Source: an uncultured Eubacterium sp. (GTDB lineage Bacteria; Bacillota; Clostridia; Lachnospirales; Lachnospiraceae). From it: a DNA stretch of 12,100 nucleotides. The stretch covers positions 1 to 12,100 of the forward strand of contig CAJOPM010000226.1 in the NCBI GenBank assembly GCA_905236225.1, given 5' to 3'. Each line of letters opens with the position of its first letter. The stretch's first letter is position 1. The notes below the pieces were generated by a model. It worked only from the letters and a program-made list of their open reading frames with translations, had not been told where the DNA came from and did not search any database. Below, piece after piece: positions 4,819 through 12,100 of the stretch. The position numbers and the translations under genes are program-made.

Positions 4819-7647
4819 TTATGAACGCAGATATGGCTTTAGATACTGACCAGTATATGACTCCTTACATGCAGCTACCTCCTCAGGAGTTCCGGTAGCG
4901 ACCAGCGTGCCGCCTCCCTGTCCCCCCTCAGGACCTAAGTCAATAATCTGATCGGCAGTCTTAATTACGTCAAGATTGTGTTCTATGACGACCACACTGT
5001 TGCCTCCTTCACACAGACGCTTAAGTATCTTAATAAGCTTGTGGATATCTGCAAAATGCAGCCCGCTCGTCGGCTCATCAAGAATGTAGATAGTCTTGCC
5101 ACTGCTGCGCCTTGAAAGCTCAGCTGCAAGCTTGATTCTCTGTGCCTCTCCACCCGAAAGTTCAGTCGAAGGCTGTCCGAGTTTAATGTAAGATAAACCG
5201 ACGTCATAAAGAGTCTGAATCTTTCTTTTTATAGAAGGAATCGAATCAAAGAAATCAAGTGCCTCCTCAACTGTCATATTGAGCACATCATAAATAGTCT
5301 TCCCTTTGTATTTAACTTCTAATGTCTCTTTATTGTAACGCTTTCCTTCACATATTTCGCATGGCACATAAATATCGGGAAGGAAGTGCATCTCGATTTT
5401 GATAATACCGTCTCCGGCACACGCTTCACATCTTCCACCTTTTACGTTAAATGAGAATCTGCCTTTTTTGTAACCTCTGGCTTTTGCCTGCGGCGTTGCG
5501 GCGAACAGATCTCTTATCTGATCAAATACACCTGTATAGGTTGCCGGATTAGAACGTGGAGTTCTACCTATCGGGGATTGATCTATATCAATAACCTTAT
5601 CTAATGCTTCTACTCCCTCAATCTTTTTAAATTTACCCGGTATGGATCTGGCATGATTAAGCTTCTTTGCCAGATATTTATATAATATTTCATTAATAAG
5701 CGAACTTTTGCCCGAGCCTGAAACGCCCGTTACACAAGTCATAACGCCAAGCGGTATCTTGACTTTTATGTTTTTTAGATTATTCTGCGCTGCGCCATAT
5801 ATAGTAAGATATCCTGTAGGTTTAAGACGCTTAGGAGGAACTTCTATTTTCTTTCTGCCGCTTAGATAATCTCCGGTGATCGACTCTTTGCAGGCCATAA
5901 TATCCTCTACGCTTCCGGCCGCTACTACCTCTCCGCCATGTTCTCCGGCTCCCGGGCCAATATCTACAATATAATCCGCCTGTCTCATCGTATCCTCATC
6001 ATGTTCTACAATGATTAGAGTATTCCCTAAATCTCTTAGTCTCTTAAGTGCAAGGAGCAGCTTATCGTTATCTCTTTGATGCAATCCTATAGACGGTTCA
6101 TCTAAAATATATGCAACGCCAACAAGACCGGATCCGATCTGCGTTGCCAGCCTGATTCTTTGTGCTTCGCCGCCTGAGAGCGATGCCGTGCCCCTTGAAA
6201 GAGTCAGATAATCAAGCCCTACTTCATTTAAAAAGCCAACTCTTTGTCTGATTTCTTTTAGAATCTGATCACCTATAAGATGTTGCTGCCTGGTAAGGCA
6301 GACACCATCCAAAAAACTGCAGATATCCTTTACGGACATTGAGGTAATTTCATAAATGTTTTTTTCTGCAAATGTAACCGCCAAAGAACTTGCCTTTAGC
6401 CTCATACCCTTACAGTCAGCGCATGGAGTAATCCTCATAAATTCTTCAAATTCTGCCTTTTGGACTTCTGATGAAGTCTCGCGGTAGCGCCTCTGCGTGT
6501 TCTTTATAAGACCTTCGAATGCAATATCATAATCGCCTACCCCTCGCTGACCCTTGTAATGCACCGTAACAGTCCTGCCGTCGGTACCGTAGATTAGCAT
6601 ATGCTGTATCTTTTTAGGATATTTTTCATAGGGCGTATCAAGCGAAAATCCATACTCTTTGGACAGTGCAAGAAGGGTAGCATATGTAAAACTTTTCTTA
6701 TCATTGCACGAGGCCCATCCCTTAACCAAAATAGCGCCATCCATAATGCTAAGCTCCTTGTTGGGAATCATCAAATCTTCATCAAATTCCATTTTAAATC
6801 CAAGCCCCAAGCAGGTAGGGCACGCGCCAAACGGATTGTTAAATGAAAAGCTTCTTGGCTCGATCTCATCTATACTGACGCCGCAGTCCGTGCAGGCGAA
6901 GCTCTGTGAAAATGTAATAGGCTCACCGTCTATGACATCGACAATGGCAATGCCGCCTGAAAGTTCCAATACATTTTCAAGCGAATCAGCTAATCTGTGC
7001 TCAACTCCCTCTTTTATCACAAGCCTGTCCACTATTATTTCTATATTATGTTTTATATTCTTATCAAGTGTAATCTCCTCGCTTAGCTCATAGCGATTAC
7101 CATCTACCATTACCCTGACGTAGCCGGATTTTTTAGCTCTCTCAAATATTTTCTCGTGTCGTCCCTTTCTTCCGCGCACGATGGGCGCTAACAGCTGCAG
7201 CTTGGTCTTTTCGGGCAGTTTCATAATCTGCTCGCACATCTCATCAACAGTCTGCTTTTTTATCTCCTTGCCGCATTTAGGGCAGTGGACTGTGCCCACT
7301 CTTGCATAAAGCAATCTGAAATAATCATAAATCTCTGTGACCGTTCCTACGGTCGATCTTGGATTTCTGTTGGTAGATTTTTGATCTATGGATATAGCAG
7401 GTGAAAGTCCCTCAATCTTGCCTACCTTAGGTTTCTCCATTTGACCTAGGAACTGTCTTGCATATGAAGAGAGTGATTCCATATAGCGTCTTTGACCTTC
7501 GGCATAAATCGTATCGAAAGCAAGAGAAGACTTGCCCGAGCCCGACAGCCCGGTAAATACAACCATCTCATCCCTTGGAATTTCAAGATCTATATTTTTT
7601 AAATTATTTTCTCTTGCACCTTTTATGGTAATAAGTTTGTGCTGCAT
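4819..7647 (-). CDS. uvrA: UvrABC system protein A, excision-repair damage-recognition ATPase
   Basis: This is a 942-residue protein, matching the usual 940. It is a tandem ABC ATPase. The first Walker A is GLSGSGKS at 33-40, with its signature LSGGEAQRIRL from 490. The second Walker A is GVSGSGKS at 641-648, with its signature LSGGEAQRIKL from 830. Zinc-binding pairs are seen at C252/C255 with C276/C279 and at C740/C743 with C763/C766, and there is a further CPKC at 122-125. UvrA dimers scan DNA for bulky lesions and load UvrB. The ATG at 7647 follows GAGGTG at five bases; this site overlaps the uvrB stop, with only 10 bases between the genes, so the two are co-transcribed and likely translationally coupled. 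All key residues are intact. No LexA-type box was seen upstream of the operon. Confidence 0.98.
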   Translation of the reverse strand: MQHKLITIKGARENNLKNIDLEIPRDEMVVFTGLSGSGKSSLAFDTIYAEGQRRYMESLSSYARQFLGQMEKPKVGKIEGLSPAISIDQKSTNRNPRSTVGTVTEIYDYFRLLYARVGTVHCPKCGKEIKKQTVDEMCEQIMKLPEKTKLQLLAPIVRGRKGRHEKIFERAKKSGYVRVMVDGNRYELSEEITLDKNIKHNIEIIVDRLVIKEGVEHRLADSLENVLELSGGIAIVDVIDGEPITFSQSFACTDCGVSIDEIEPRSFSFNNPFGACPTCLGLGFKMEFDEDLMIPNKELSIMDGAILVKGWASCNDKKSFTYATLLALSKEYGFSLDTPYEKYPKKIQHMLIYGTDGRTVTVHYKGQRGVGDYDIAFEGLIKNTQRRYRETSSEVQKAEFEEFMRITPCADCKGMRLKASSLAVTFAEKNIYEITSMSVKDICSFLDGVCLTRQQHLIGDQILKEIRQRVGFLNEVGLDYLTLSRGTASLSGGEAQRIRLATQIGSGLVGVAYILDEPSIGLHQRDNDKLLLALKRLRDLGNTLIIVEHDEDTMRQADYIVDIGPGAGEHGGEVVAAGSVEDIMACKESITGDYLSGRKKIEVPPKRLKPTGYLTIYGAAQNNLKNIKVKIPLGVMTCVTGVSGSGKSSLINEILYKYLAKKLNHARSIPGKFKKIEGVEALDKVIDIDQSPIGRTPRSNPATYTGVFDQIRDLFAATPQAKARGYKKGRFSFNVKGGRCEACAGDGIIKIEMHFLPDIYVPCEICEGKRYNKETLEVKYKGKTIYDVLNMTVEEALDFFDSIPSIKRKIQTLYDVGLSYIKLGQPSTELSGGEAQRIKLAAELSRRSSGKTIYILDEPTSGLHFADIHKLIKILKRLCEGGNSVVVIEHNLDVIKTADQIIDLGPEGGQGGGTLVATGTPEEVAACKESYTGQYLKPYLRS

Positions 7648-7657
7648 TCTGACACCT

Positions 7658-9652
7658 CTAATAATTTTCTATCATTTGACTTATTTCTCTCATCTGATCT
7701 CTAAGCATTGCTGCATTTTCAAAATCAAGTTCAGCTGCTGCCTTTTTCATCCTCTTGGTAATCTTATCCTTTAGCTTCTTTAATTCGCCCAGGTTCATTG
7801 ATTCCGGATCCTTTTCAAATCTGTTTTGAGCAGCGGCGACATTTTTGGAAATACTGATAAGCTCCCTTACATCCTTTTTAATAGTCTGCGGAGTAATGCC
7901 GTGTTCTTCATTATATTGCTGCTGGTATTTTCTTCTTCTGTTCGTCTCATCTATCGCAATTTGCATGGACTCAGTAACGGTATCCGCATACATAATTACA
8001 TGGCCTGATGCATTTCTTGCCGCACGCCCTATTGTCTGTATCAATGAAGTCTGCGACCTAAGGAAGCCTTCCTTATCCGCGTCAAGTATTGCCACAAGGG
8101 TAATCTCAGGAATATCAAGTCCTTCTCTAAGCAGATTAATTCCCACAAGAACGTCAAACACATCGAGTCGTAAATCCCGTACTATCTGCGCTCTTTCCAT
8201 AGTGTCAATATCAGAGTGAAGGTATTTAACTCTGACTTTGTTTTCCTTAAGATAATCCGTTAAATCTTCTGCCATCTTTTTGGTAAGAGTCGTGATAAGG
8301 ACTTTATTTTTTTGATCTGTCTCTTTTTTGATTTCGCCTAAAAGATCATCTATCTGACCTTCGATAGGTCGCACCGAAATCTCAGGATCAAGCAATCCGG
8401 TCGGGCGCAGAATCTGCTGGGCTCTTAGCAGCTCATGTTCTTCTTCATAAGGCCCGGGAGTAGCTGATACAAAAAGAATCTGGTCAATCTTACTTTCAAA
8501 CTCTTCAAAGCAAAGTGGTCTGTTATCCTTTGCCGAAGGCAATCTGAACCCGTAATCTACAAGGGTTTGTTTCCTCGACTGGTCTCCGTGATACATAGCT
8601 CTAAGCTGCGGCAGCGTCATATGCGACTCATCTATTATAATAAGAAAATCATCCTTAAAATAATCCATAAGCGTCATCGGTGGCTGTCCCGGAAGCGAAA
8701 GTGTAAGATGCCTCGAATAATTCTCTATACCACTGCAAAATCCTGTCTCTTTTAGCATTTCCAAATCAAAGTTAGTGCGCTCTTCAATTCGCTGTGCTTC
8801 AAGGAGTTTCTCATTATCCTTAAAATATTTGATTCTTTCTTTTAACTCCTCTTCAATGCTCTTGCAGGCAATCTCAATCTTTTCTTGTGGAATAACATAA
8901 TGCGATGCGGGGAAAATGGCTGCATGCATAAGTTCATTTTTGATATCTCCGCTTAAGGGATCAAACTCACTGATCTTTTCTATTTCATCTCCGAAAAATT
9001 CGACTCTTAGGGCACTCTCCGAAATATTAGCTCTGTATATTTCAAGGACGTCCCCATGTACTCTAAAGCTTCCTCTCTTAAAGTCGATTTCATTTCTGAT
9101 ATACTGCATTGCTATAAGCGACCTTATAACATCGTCTCTGTCTTCCTGCATGCCCGGGCGCAGCGATACCATCATATTCATATAGTCATCAGGGCTTCCG
9201 ATGCCATATATACATGAAACGGAAGAGACGACAACAACATCTCTTCGCTCTGCTAAAGAAGCGGTTGCCGAAAGCCTGAGCTTATCTATCTCGTCATTAA
9301 CCGCAGAGTCTTTGGCTATATAGGTATCAGAAGACGGAACGTAAGCCTCAGGCTGATAATAATCATAATATGAGACAAAATACTCCACGGCATTTTCCGG
9401 GAAAAATTCCTTCATCTCACCGTAGAGCTGTGTCGCAAGCGTCTTATTATGTGCAATAATAAGCGTAGGCTTGTTTAAGTTTTGTATTATATTTGCCATT
9501 GTAAATGTTTTGCCCGAACCGGTAACGCCAAGCAAAGTCTGAGCCTGATTTCCTTCTAAGAAACCATCTGTCAGTTTTTTAATTGCCGCAGGCTGGTCTC
9601 CCGTAGGTTCATAGGGAGAGTGTAATATAAACTTTTTTTGTTCAGTTTGCAC
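7658..9652 (-). CDS. uvrB: UvrABC system protein B, excision-repair helicase-like factor
   Basis: This is a 664-residue protein of normal length. Walker A GVTGSGKT is at 42-49. The damage-verifying beta-hairpin region is YYDYYQPEAYVP at 95-106. The DESH box is at 341-344, motif VI QTIGRAARNASG is near 545, and the C-terminal UVR domain (about 622-660, LKDKITKRMKKAAAELDFENAAMLRDQM) binds UvrC. UvrB receives DNA from UvrA, checks the lesion and recruits UvrC. The start is GTG at 9652-9650, chosen because AAAGGAG lies eight bases upstream and the ATG at 9660-9658 is out of frame. It is first in the uvrB-uvrA operon, with a probable promoter at 9784-9811 giving a leader of about 125 bases. No defect seen. 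Confidence 0.98.
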   Translation of the reverse strand: MQTEQKKFILHSPYEPTGDQPAAIKKLTDGFLEGNQAQTLLGVTGSGKTFTMANIIQNLNKPTLIIAHNKTLATQLYGEMKEFFPENAVEYFVSYYDYYQPEAYVPSSDTYIAKDSAVNDEIDKLRLSATASLAERRDVVVVSSVSCIYGIGSPDDYMNMMVSLRPGMQEDRDDVIRSLIAMQYIRNEIDFKRGSFRVHGDVLEIYRANISESALRVEFFGDEIEKISEFDPLSGDIKNELMHAAIFPASHYVIPQEKIEIACKSIEEELKERIKYFKDNEKLLEAQRIEERTNFDLEMLKETGFCSGIENYSRHLTLSLPGQPPMTLMDYFKDDFLIIIDESHMTLPQLRAMYHGDQSRKQTLVDYGFRLPSAKDNRPLCFEEFESKIDQILFVSATPGPYEEEHELLRAQQILRPTGLLDPEISVRPIEGQIDDLLGEIKKETDQKNKVLITTLTKKMAEDLTDYLKENKVRVKYLHSDIDTMERAQIVRDLRLDVFDVLVGINLLREGLDIPEITLVAILDADKEGFLRSQTSLIQTIGRAARNASGHVIMYADTVTESMQIAIDETNRRRKYQQQYNEEHGITPQTIKKDVRELISISKNVAAAQNRFEKDPESMNLGELKKLKDKITKRMKKAAAELDFENAAMLRDQMREISQMIENY

Positions 9653-9783
9653 AAAATCATCTCCTTTGACCTATAGTAAAAATAGTAGCCTATTCGCCGG
9701 TTATTCGATGTCTCACATCTTCTGTTTTGCTCAAAATACCCCCGTGGGCGAATTTATGTCATCTTTTTGATTTCTCCAATACC

Positions 9784-9811
9784 ATAATACCAGCGAAAAT
9801 CAGGCGGACAA
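9784..9811 (-). promoter_or_regulatory. Probable promoter of the uvrB-uvrA operon
   Basis: On the minus strand, TTGTCC (9811-9806, four of six) and TATTAT (9789-9784, five of six) are 16 bases apart. The leader from about 9777 to 9653 holds a direct repeat of CGAATA at 11-base spacing (near 9691-9708) but no GAAC-N4-GTTC LexA/DinR box that I can find, so SOS control is not evident from sequence. Confidence 0.45.
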
Positions 9812-9880
9812 AACAGCATTCATATCCCTTAATCAAAGGCAAAATACAGATTTTTAGTCTATCATAATTTGGTGTCTATG

Positions 9881-10053
9881 TCTACATGGCGGGAGCCGAT
9901 AGAATATCCTCATTCTCCATAAAAAGCAGCTTACAGCGCCAATCATAATGTAAACTTTTATCCTAACAAACTATCGCTAAAAAGTTAGTCCTTACATTCC
10001 CATACCCATCAGATAGAATATTCGTGTACGAATTAGCCCTTAGGGGGTATCTG
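9881..10053 (+). ncRNA. Structured leader or RNA upstream of the endonuclease-RT gene
   Basis: Three separate stem-loops lie in line. First, at 9881-9903, TCTA/TAGA pairs outside and TGGC/GCCG inside with a GGGA (GNRA) loop. Second, at 9947-9998, AATGTAA/TTACATT (7 bp) encloses CTAAC/GTTAG (5 bp, 9963-9967 with 9984-9988). Third, at 10010-10053, CAGATA/TATCTG encloses two small hairpins, ATTCG-TGTA-CGAAT (10020-10033) and CCC-TTA-GGG (10037-10045), giving a three-way junction. It ends 23 bases before the AGGAGG of the RT gene. Several bacterial RTs (retrons, group II introns, some DRT systems) work with an adjacent structured RNA, so this is a candidate partner RNA. The stems are by eye and uncorroborated by covariation. 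The rest of the gap (about 9690-9880) shows only weak pairings, such as CCTT/AAGG at 9827-9839. Confidence 0.35.
9991..10019 (+). promoter_or_regulatory. Weak candidate promoter of the endonuclease-RT gene
   Basis: CTTACA (9991-9996, four of six) and TAGAAT (10014-10019, five of six) are 17 bases apart. Transcription would start near 10026, inside the last hairpin, which would exclude the upstream stem-loops from the message. If those hairpins are a functional RNA there must be another promoter upstream; I see no convincing one. Confidence 0.25.
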
Positions 10054-10088
10054 CTACTCACATAAATATGCTACGAGGAGGAAACGAA

Positions 10089-12100
10089 ATGAAGTTTGTT
10101 TCATGGAATCTGGACGGCATCAATGCCGTTCTGCGCAAGTCCAATTTTATGAACAATCTGCTGATGTGGAAAGCTGATATCTACGCTTTTCAGGAAACCA
10201 AGACTCTGGCAAGGGATATACGAATCGTATTCCCCAGCTATCATGATTATTGGTCATTTCATACGACCAACAAATTACCAAGTCCCCAAAGCGGCGTTGT
10301 AACTGTCTCCAAATGGAAAGCAATAAAGCAGTTTACCTCGTTCCCACAAGCTCCAGATTTTGATACAGAAGGTCGATTGCTGGTTCTTGAATATGATTTT
10401 TTCTACTTTGTCAATGTATATGTTCCACAGTCACAGGATGCCGTTGCCGGGAAGTCTACAGAAAGGTCAATGAACCGGCGTGAATATAGAGCCAAATTTG
10501 ACAGACTCTTCCGTGACTACATGATTTCCTTGAATAAAGTAAAGCCTGTTATCATTGGCGGCGATTTTAACGCAAGTATTTCCTCTTTGGATATGAGCTC
10601 CAACAGCCGTTGGCAGGATGAAGGCTTTATGAAAGATGCTAACAGCCAACTTCTAAAGCTTACCGAAAATGGGTTTACTGACACCTTCCGCAGTCTTCAT
10701 CCGAAGAAGAAAAATGCATTCACACACTGGCACATGAAGGAATCAGACACCAGAGATGCCAACGGTAGACGCTTGGATTACTTCTTCATTTCTGATGACC
10801 TGAAAAGTAAAATTGAAGATGCCGCAATCAATCCAAATGTCAAAGGTTCTGACCATGCACCAATCACATTAAAACTCGACATGAGTATCCCTGTTATCCG
10901 TAACGAACACCTTTTGAATCTGACCTACGATGATTTATTGCTGCGCGAACAAAACCATATGTTCTTTTATGCTTTGCAGGACTCCTCTATTGATCTCACA
11001 CAGGCCTGGGATACTATAGACTGGAACCACGCCAAACAACATCTGGCAGAGCTTCAATGTGATCTCGCCAAGATCGCCTATGGTCGCGACCCCGACAAGA
11101 TTCGCAACGCCCAATTTAAGCTTGTTACCAGCCTCGATGCCAAGTTGCTTGCAGTACAATCCGTTACATCCCGAAAAGGACAGGCTGGCTTGGATCATGT
11201 GAAATGGGCTACATCTAATGAGAAAATGCACGCAGCGATTTCCTTAACCTCAAAAGACTACACAGCGAAAACCTCCCTGATTGTTCGCAGAATGGAAAAA
11301 GGAAAAATGCGCAATATGCACGTAGATACCTACTATGACCGTGCAATGCAGACCTTATACGGCTACTCTTTGGCACCCGTAGCAGAGTGTTGGTCTGACC
11401 GGAAATCTTTTGCGAACCGTAAAGGTCGTAATACACCTGATGCCAATCATTTTGTAATTAAGATTTTCAGTGGGGAAAATGCCCCTCTTTGGGCAGTCAA
11501 AACAGATGTGAAAAAATGCTATGAATCCATAGATCACGATTGGATAAGAACAAATATCCCTCTTGCCTCCCGTGTCTTGAATGAATTTTTAAGGATGCGC
11601 TATTTCGTGGATGACAGATATGTGGAGCATAATGAGGGCATCGGAATTGGCAGCCGTCTGTCTCCTTACCTGGCAAATATGTCAATGGATGGCTTACAGG
11701 ATTATATTTATGACCACCTGTTCCCGGGACGGGGAGATGATGAAATAGACTGGGACAATGGCAATCTAATCCGTTTTGCTGATGATATTCTGGTTTCAGC
11801 AAGAAGCTACGACACAGCGGTCATGATTCGGCAATATATTCGTGATTTTCTATGTGAACGTGGACTTACCCTTTCCGATGACAAAACCGAAATCGTTTAT
11901 GTGCCGGATGGCTTTGATTATTTAAAACGCCACTATCGCAAGGAAGGGGATTATATGATTGCCTCTCCTTCAGACGCAGCCATCAGTCGTTTTATGAATG
12001 AAACAGAATCCTTTATCCTATCCTATAAAGGCAGCCCGGAAAATCTGGTTGAAGACCTGAACAAAAAGATCGTCGGCTTCGTCAGCAATCATAAGATGAC
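10089..12100 (+). CDS. Fusion of exonuclease III/AP-endonuclease-like (EEP) domain with group II intron-like reverse transcriptase, 3' end off window
   Basis: At least 670 residues are visible with no stop. The ATG at 10089 has a perfect AGGAGG (10076-10081) seven bases upstream. Residues 1-263 are an EEP nuclease with every expected catalytic motif: WNLDG at 6-10, QETK with Glu36, NVYVPQ with Tyr111, GDFN at 158-161, RLDY with Asp230, and SDHAPI at 254-259. After a linker, a group II maturase-type N-terminal region (about 307-373, W..I.W, LLAVQSVTSRKGQAGLDHVKW) leads into the RT. Its parts are RT1 near 400-433 (DRAMQTLY), RT2 RKGRNTPDA at 444-452, motif A VKTDVKKCYESIDH with Asp473, motif B GIGIGSRLSPYLAN at 517-530, FADD at 563-566, SDDKTEI at 596-602 and GFDYL at 608-612. 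The start of the thumb/X region (LVEDLNKKIVGF) is at 653-664. Both active sites look intact. It diverges from uvrB. Arginine codons are mostly CGT/CGC, whereas the translated uvr stretches favour AGA/AGG, a mild hint of transfer. Function is unknown: retroelement, repair RT or phage defence are all open. Confidence 0.93.
   Translation, partial: MKFVSWNLDGINAVLRKSNFMNNLLMWKADIYAFQETKTLARDIRIVFPSYHDYWSFHTTNKLPSPQSGVVTVSKWKAIKQFTSFPQAPDFDTEGRLLVLEYDFFYFVNVYVPQSQDAVAGKSTERSMNRREYRAKFDRLFRDYMISLNKVKPVIIGGDFNASISSLDMSSNSRWQDEGFMKDANSQLLKLTENGFTDTFRSLHPKKKNAFTHWHMKESDTRDANGRRLDYFFISDDLKSKIEDAAINPNVKGSDHAPITLKLDMSIPVIRNEHLLNLTYDDLLLREQNHMFFYALQDSSIDLTQAWDTIDWNHAKQHLAELQCDLAKIAYGRDPDKIRNAQFKLVTSLDAKLLAVQSVTSRKGQAGLDHVKWATSNEKMHAAISLTSKDYTAKTSLIVRRMEKGKMRNMHVDTYYDRAMQTLYGYSLAPVAECWSDRKSFANRKGRNTPDANHFVIKIFSGENAPLWAVKTDVKKCYESIDHDWIRTNIPLASRVLNEFLRMRYFVDDRYVEHNEGIGIGSRLSPYLANMSMDGLQDYIYDHLFPGRGDDEIDWDNGNLIRFADDILVSARSYDTAVMIRQYIRDFLCERGLTLSDDKTEIVYVPDGFDYLKRHYRKEGDYMIASPSDAAISRFMNETESFILSYKGSPENLVEDLNKKIVGFVSNHKM

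Noticed and set aside
9817..10004. CRISPR-like array upstream of the RT gene
   Set aside because: The CATTC-containing echoes are only 5-10 bases long, diverged and unevenly spaced; there are no repeat units of CRISPR length.
9690..10088. LexA/DinR SOS box controlling uvrB or the RT gene
   Set aside because: No GAAC-N4-GTTC or close variant was found. The palindrome near 10020-10033 (ATTCG-TGTA-CGAAT) has the wrong half-sites.
10467..11802. Minus-strand open frames opposite the EEP-RT gene
   Set aside because: They lack ribosome sites and recognisable domains, and they overlap a plus-strand frame with strong domain content, so they are shadows.
9653..12100. Complete group II intron
   Set aside because: The upstream space is too short for a normal domain I, no GUGYG-type 5' end stands out in a suitable place, and the ORF has an N-terminal nuclease that intron maturases lack. 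The 3' part is not visible, so this is a judgement only.
9860..12100. Diversity-generating retroelement or classical retron
   Set aside because: The RT resembles group II maturases over its RVT_N, motif and thumb regions and is fused to a nuclease. No template/variable repeat pair or msr-msd layout with the expected inverted repeats is seen in the window.

Overview
The window looks like chromosomal DNA of a motile clostridial Firmicute, probably Lachnospiraceae-like. The reasons are moderate-to-low GC, strong Firmicute Shine-Dalgarno sites, TTG and GTG starts with good ribosome binding sites, a SigD-type flagellar promoter, and a gene order (MreB/Mbl-type actin, two FlgF/FlgG-type rod proteins) that mirrors the mbl-flhO-flhP cluster of Bacillus. 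The taxonomic call is inference.

From 1 to about 9650 everything coding is on the minus strand. Read in transcription order from the right, this is uvrB-uvrA (nucleotide excision repair), a gene-poor gap of 436 bases (4383-4818), an mreB/mbl-type actin gene, then flgF-like, flgG and a flgJ-like rod-binding gene, and finally the N-terminal half of a RecD2-type helicase that runs off the left edge. A SigD-type promoter lies between mreB and flgF, so flagellar rod genes can be switched on apart from the shape gene. A terminator ends the flagellar cluster before recD2.

The gap 4383-4818 is not empty. It holds a probable mreB promoter, four phased 11-bp units of which three contain CTTCACA (like a PhoB/OmpR-family operator) placed just upstream of a plus-strand -10, a candidate small RNA of about 100 nt ending in an intrinsic terminator, and two related inverted-repeat elements. 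One of these is an 88-base palindrome abutting the uvrA stop codon.

At the right end, divergent from uvrB, an open plus-strand gene starts at 10089 with a perfect AGGAGG and has no stop before the window ends. Its first 263 residues form a complete exonuclease III/AP-endonuclease-type (EEP) domain. This is followed in the same frame by a group II intron-like reverse transcriptase with an FADD active site. This endonuclease-RT order is the layout of eukaryotic APE-type LINE retrotransposons and is not one I recognise among the standard bacterial RT classes. The 436 bases between uvrB and this gene contain several nested hairpins, one with a GNRA loop, and could encode or begin a structured RNA belonging to the RT system. 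This is the most interesting part of the window.
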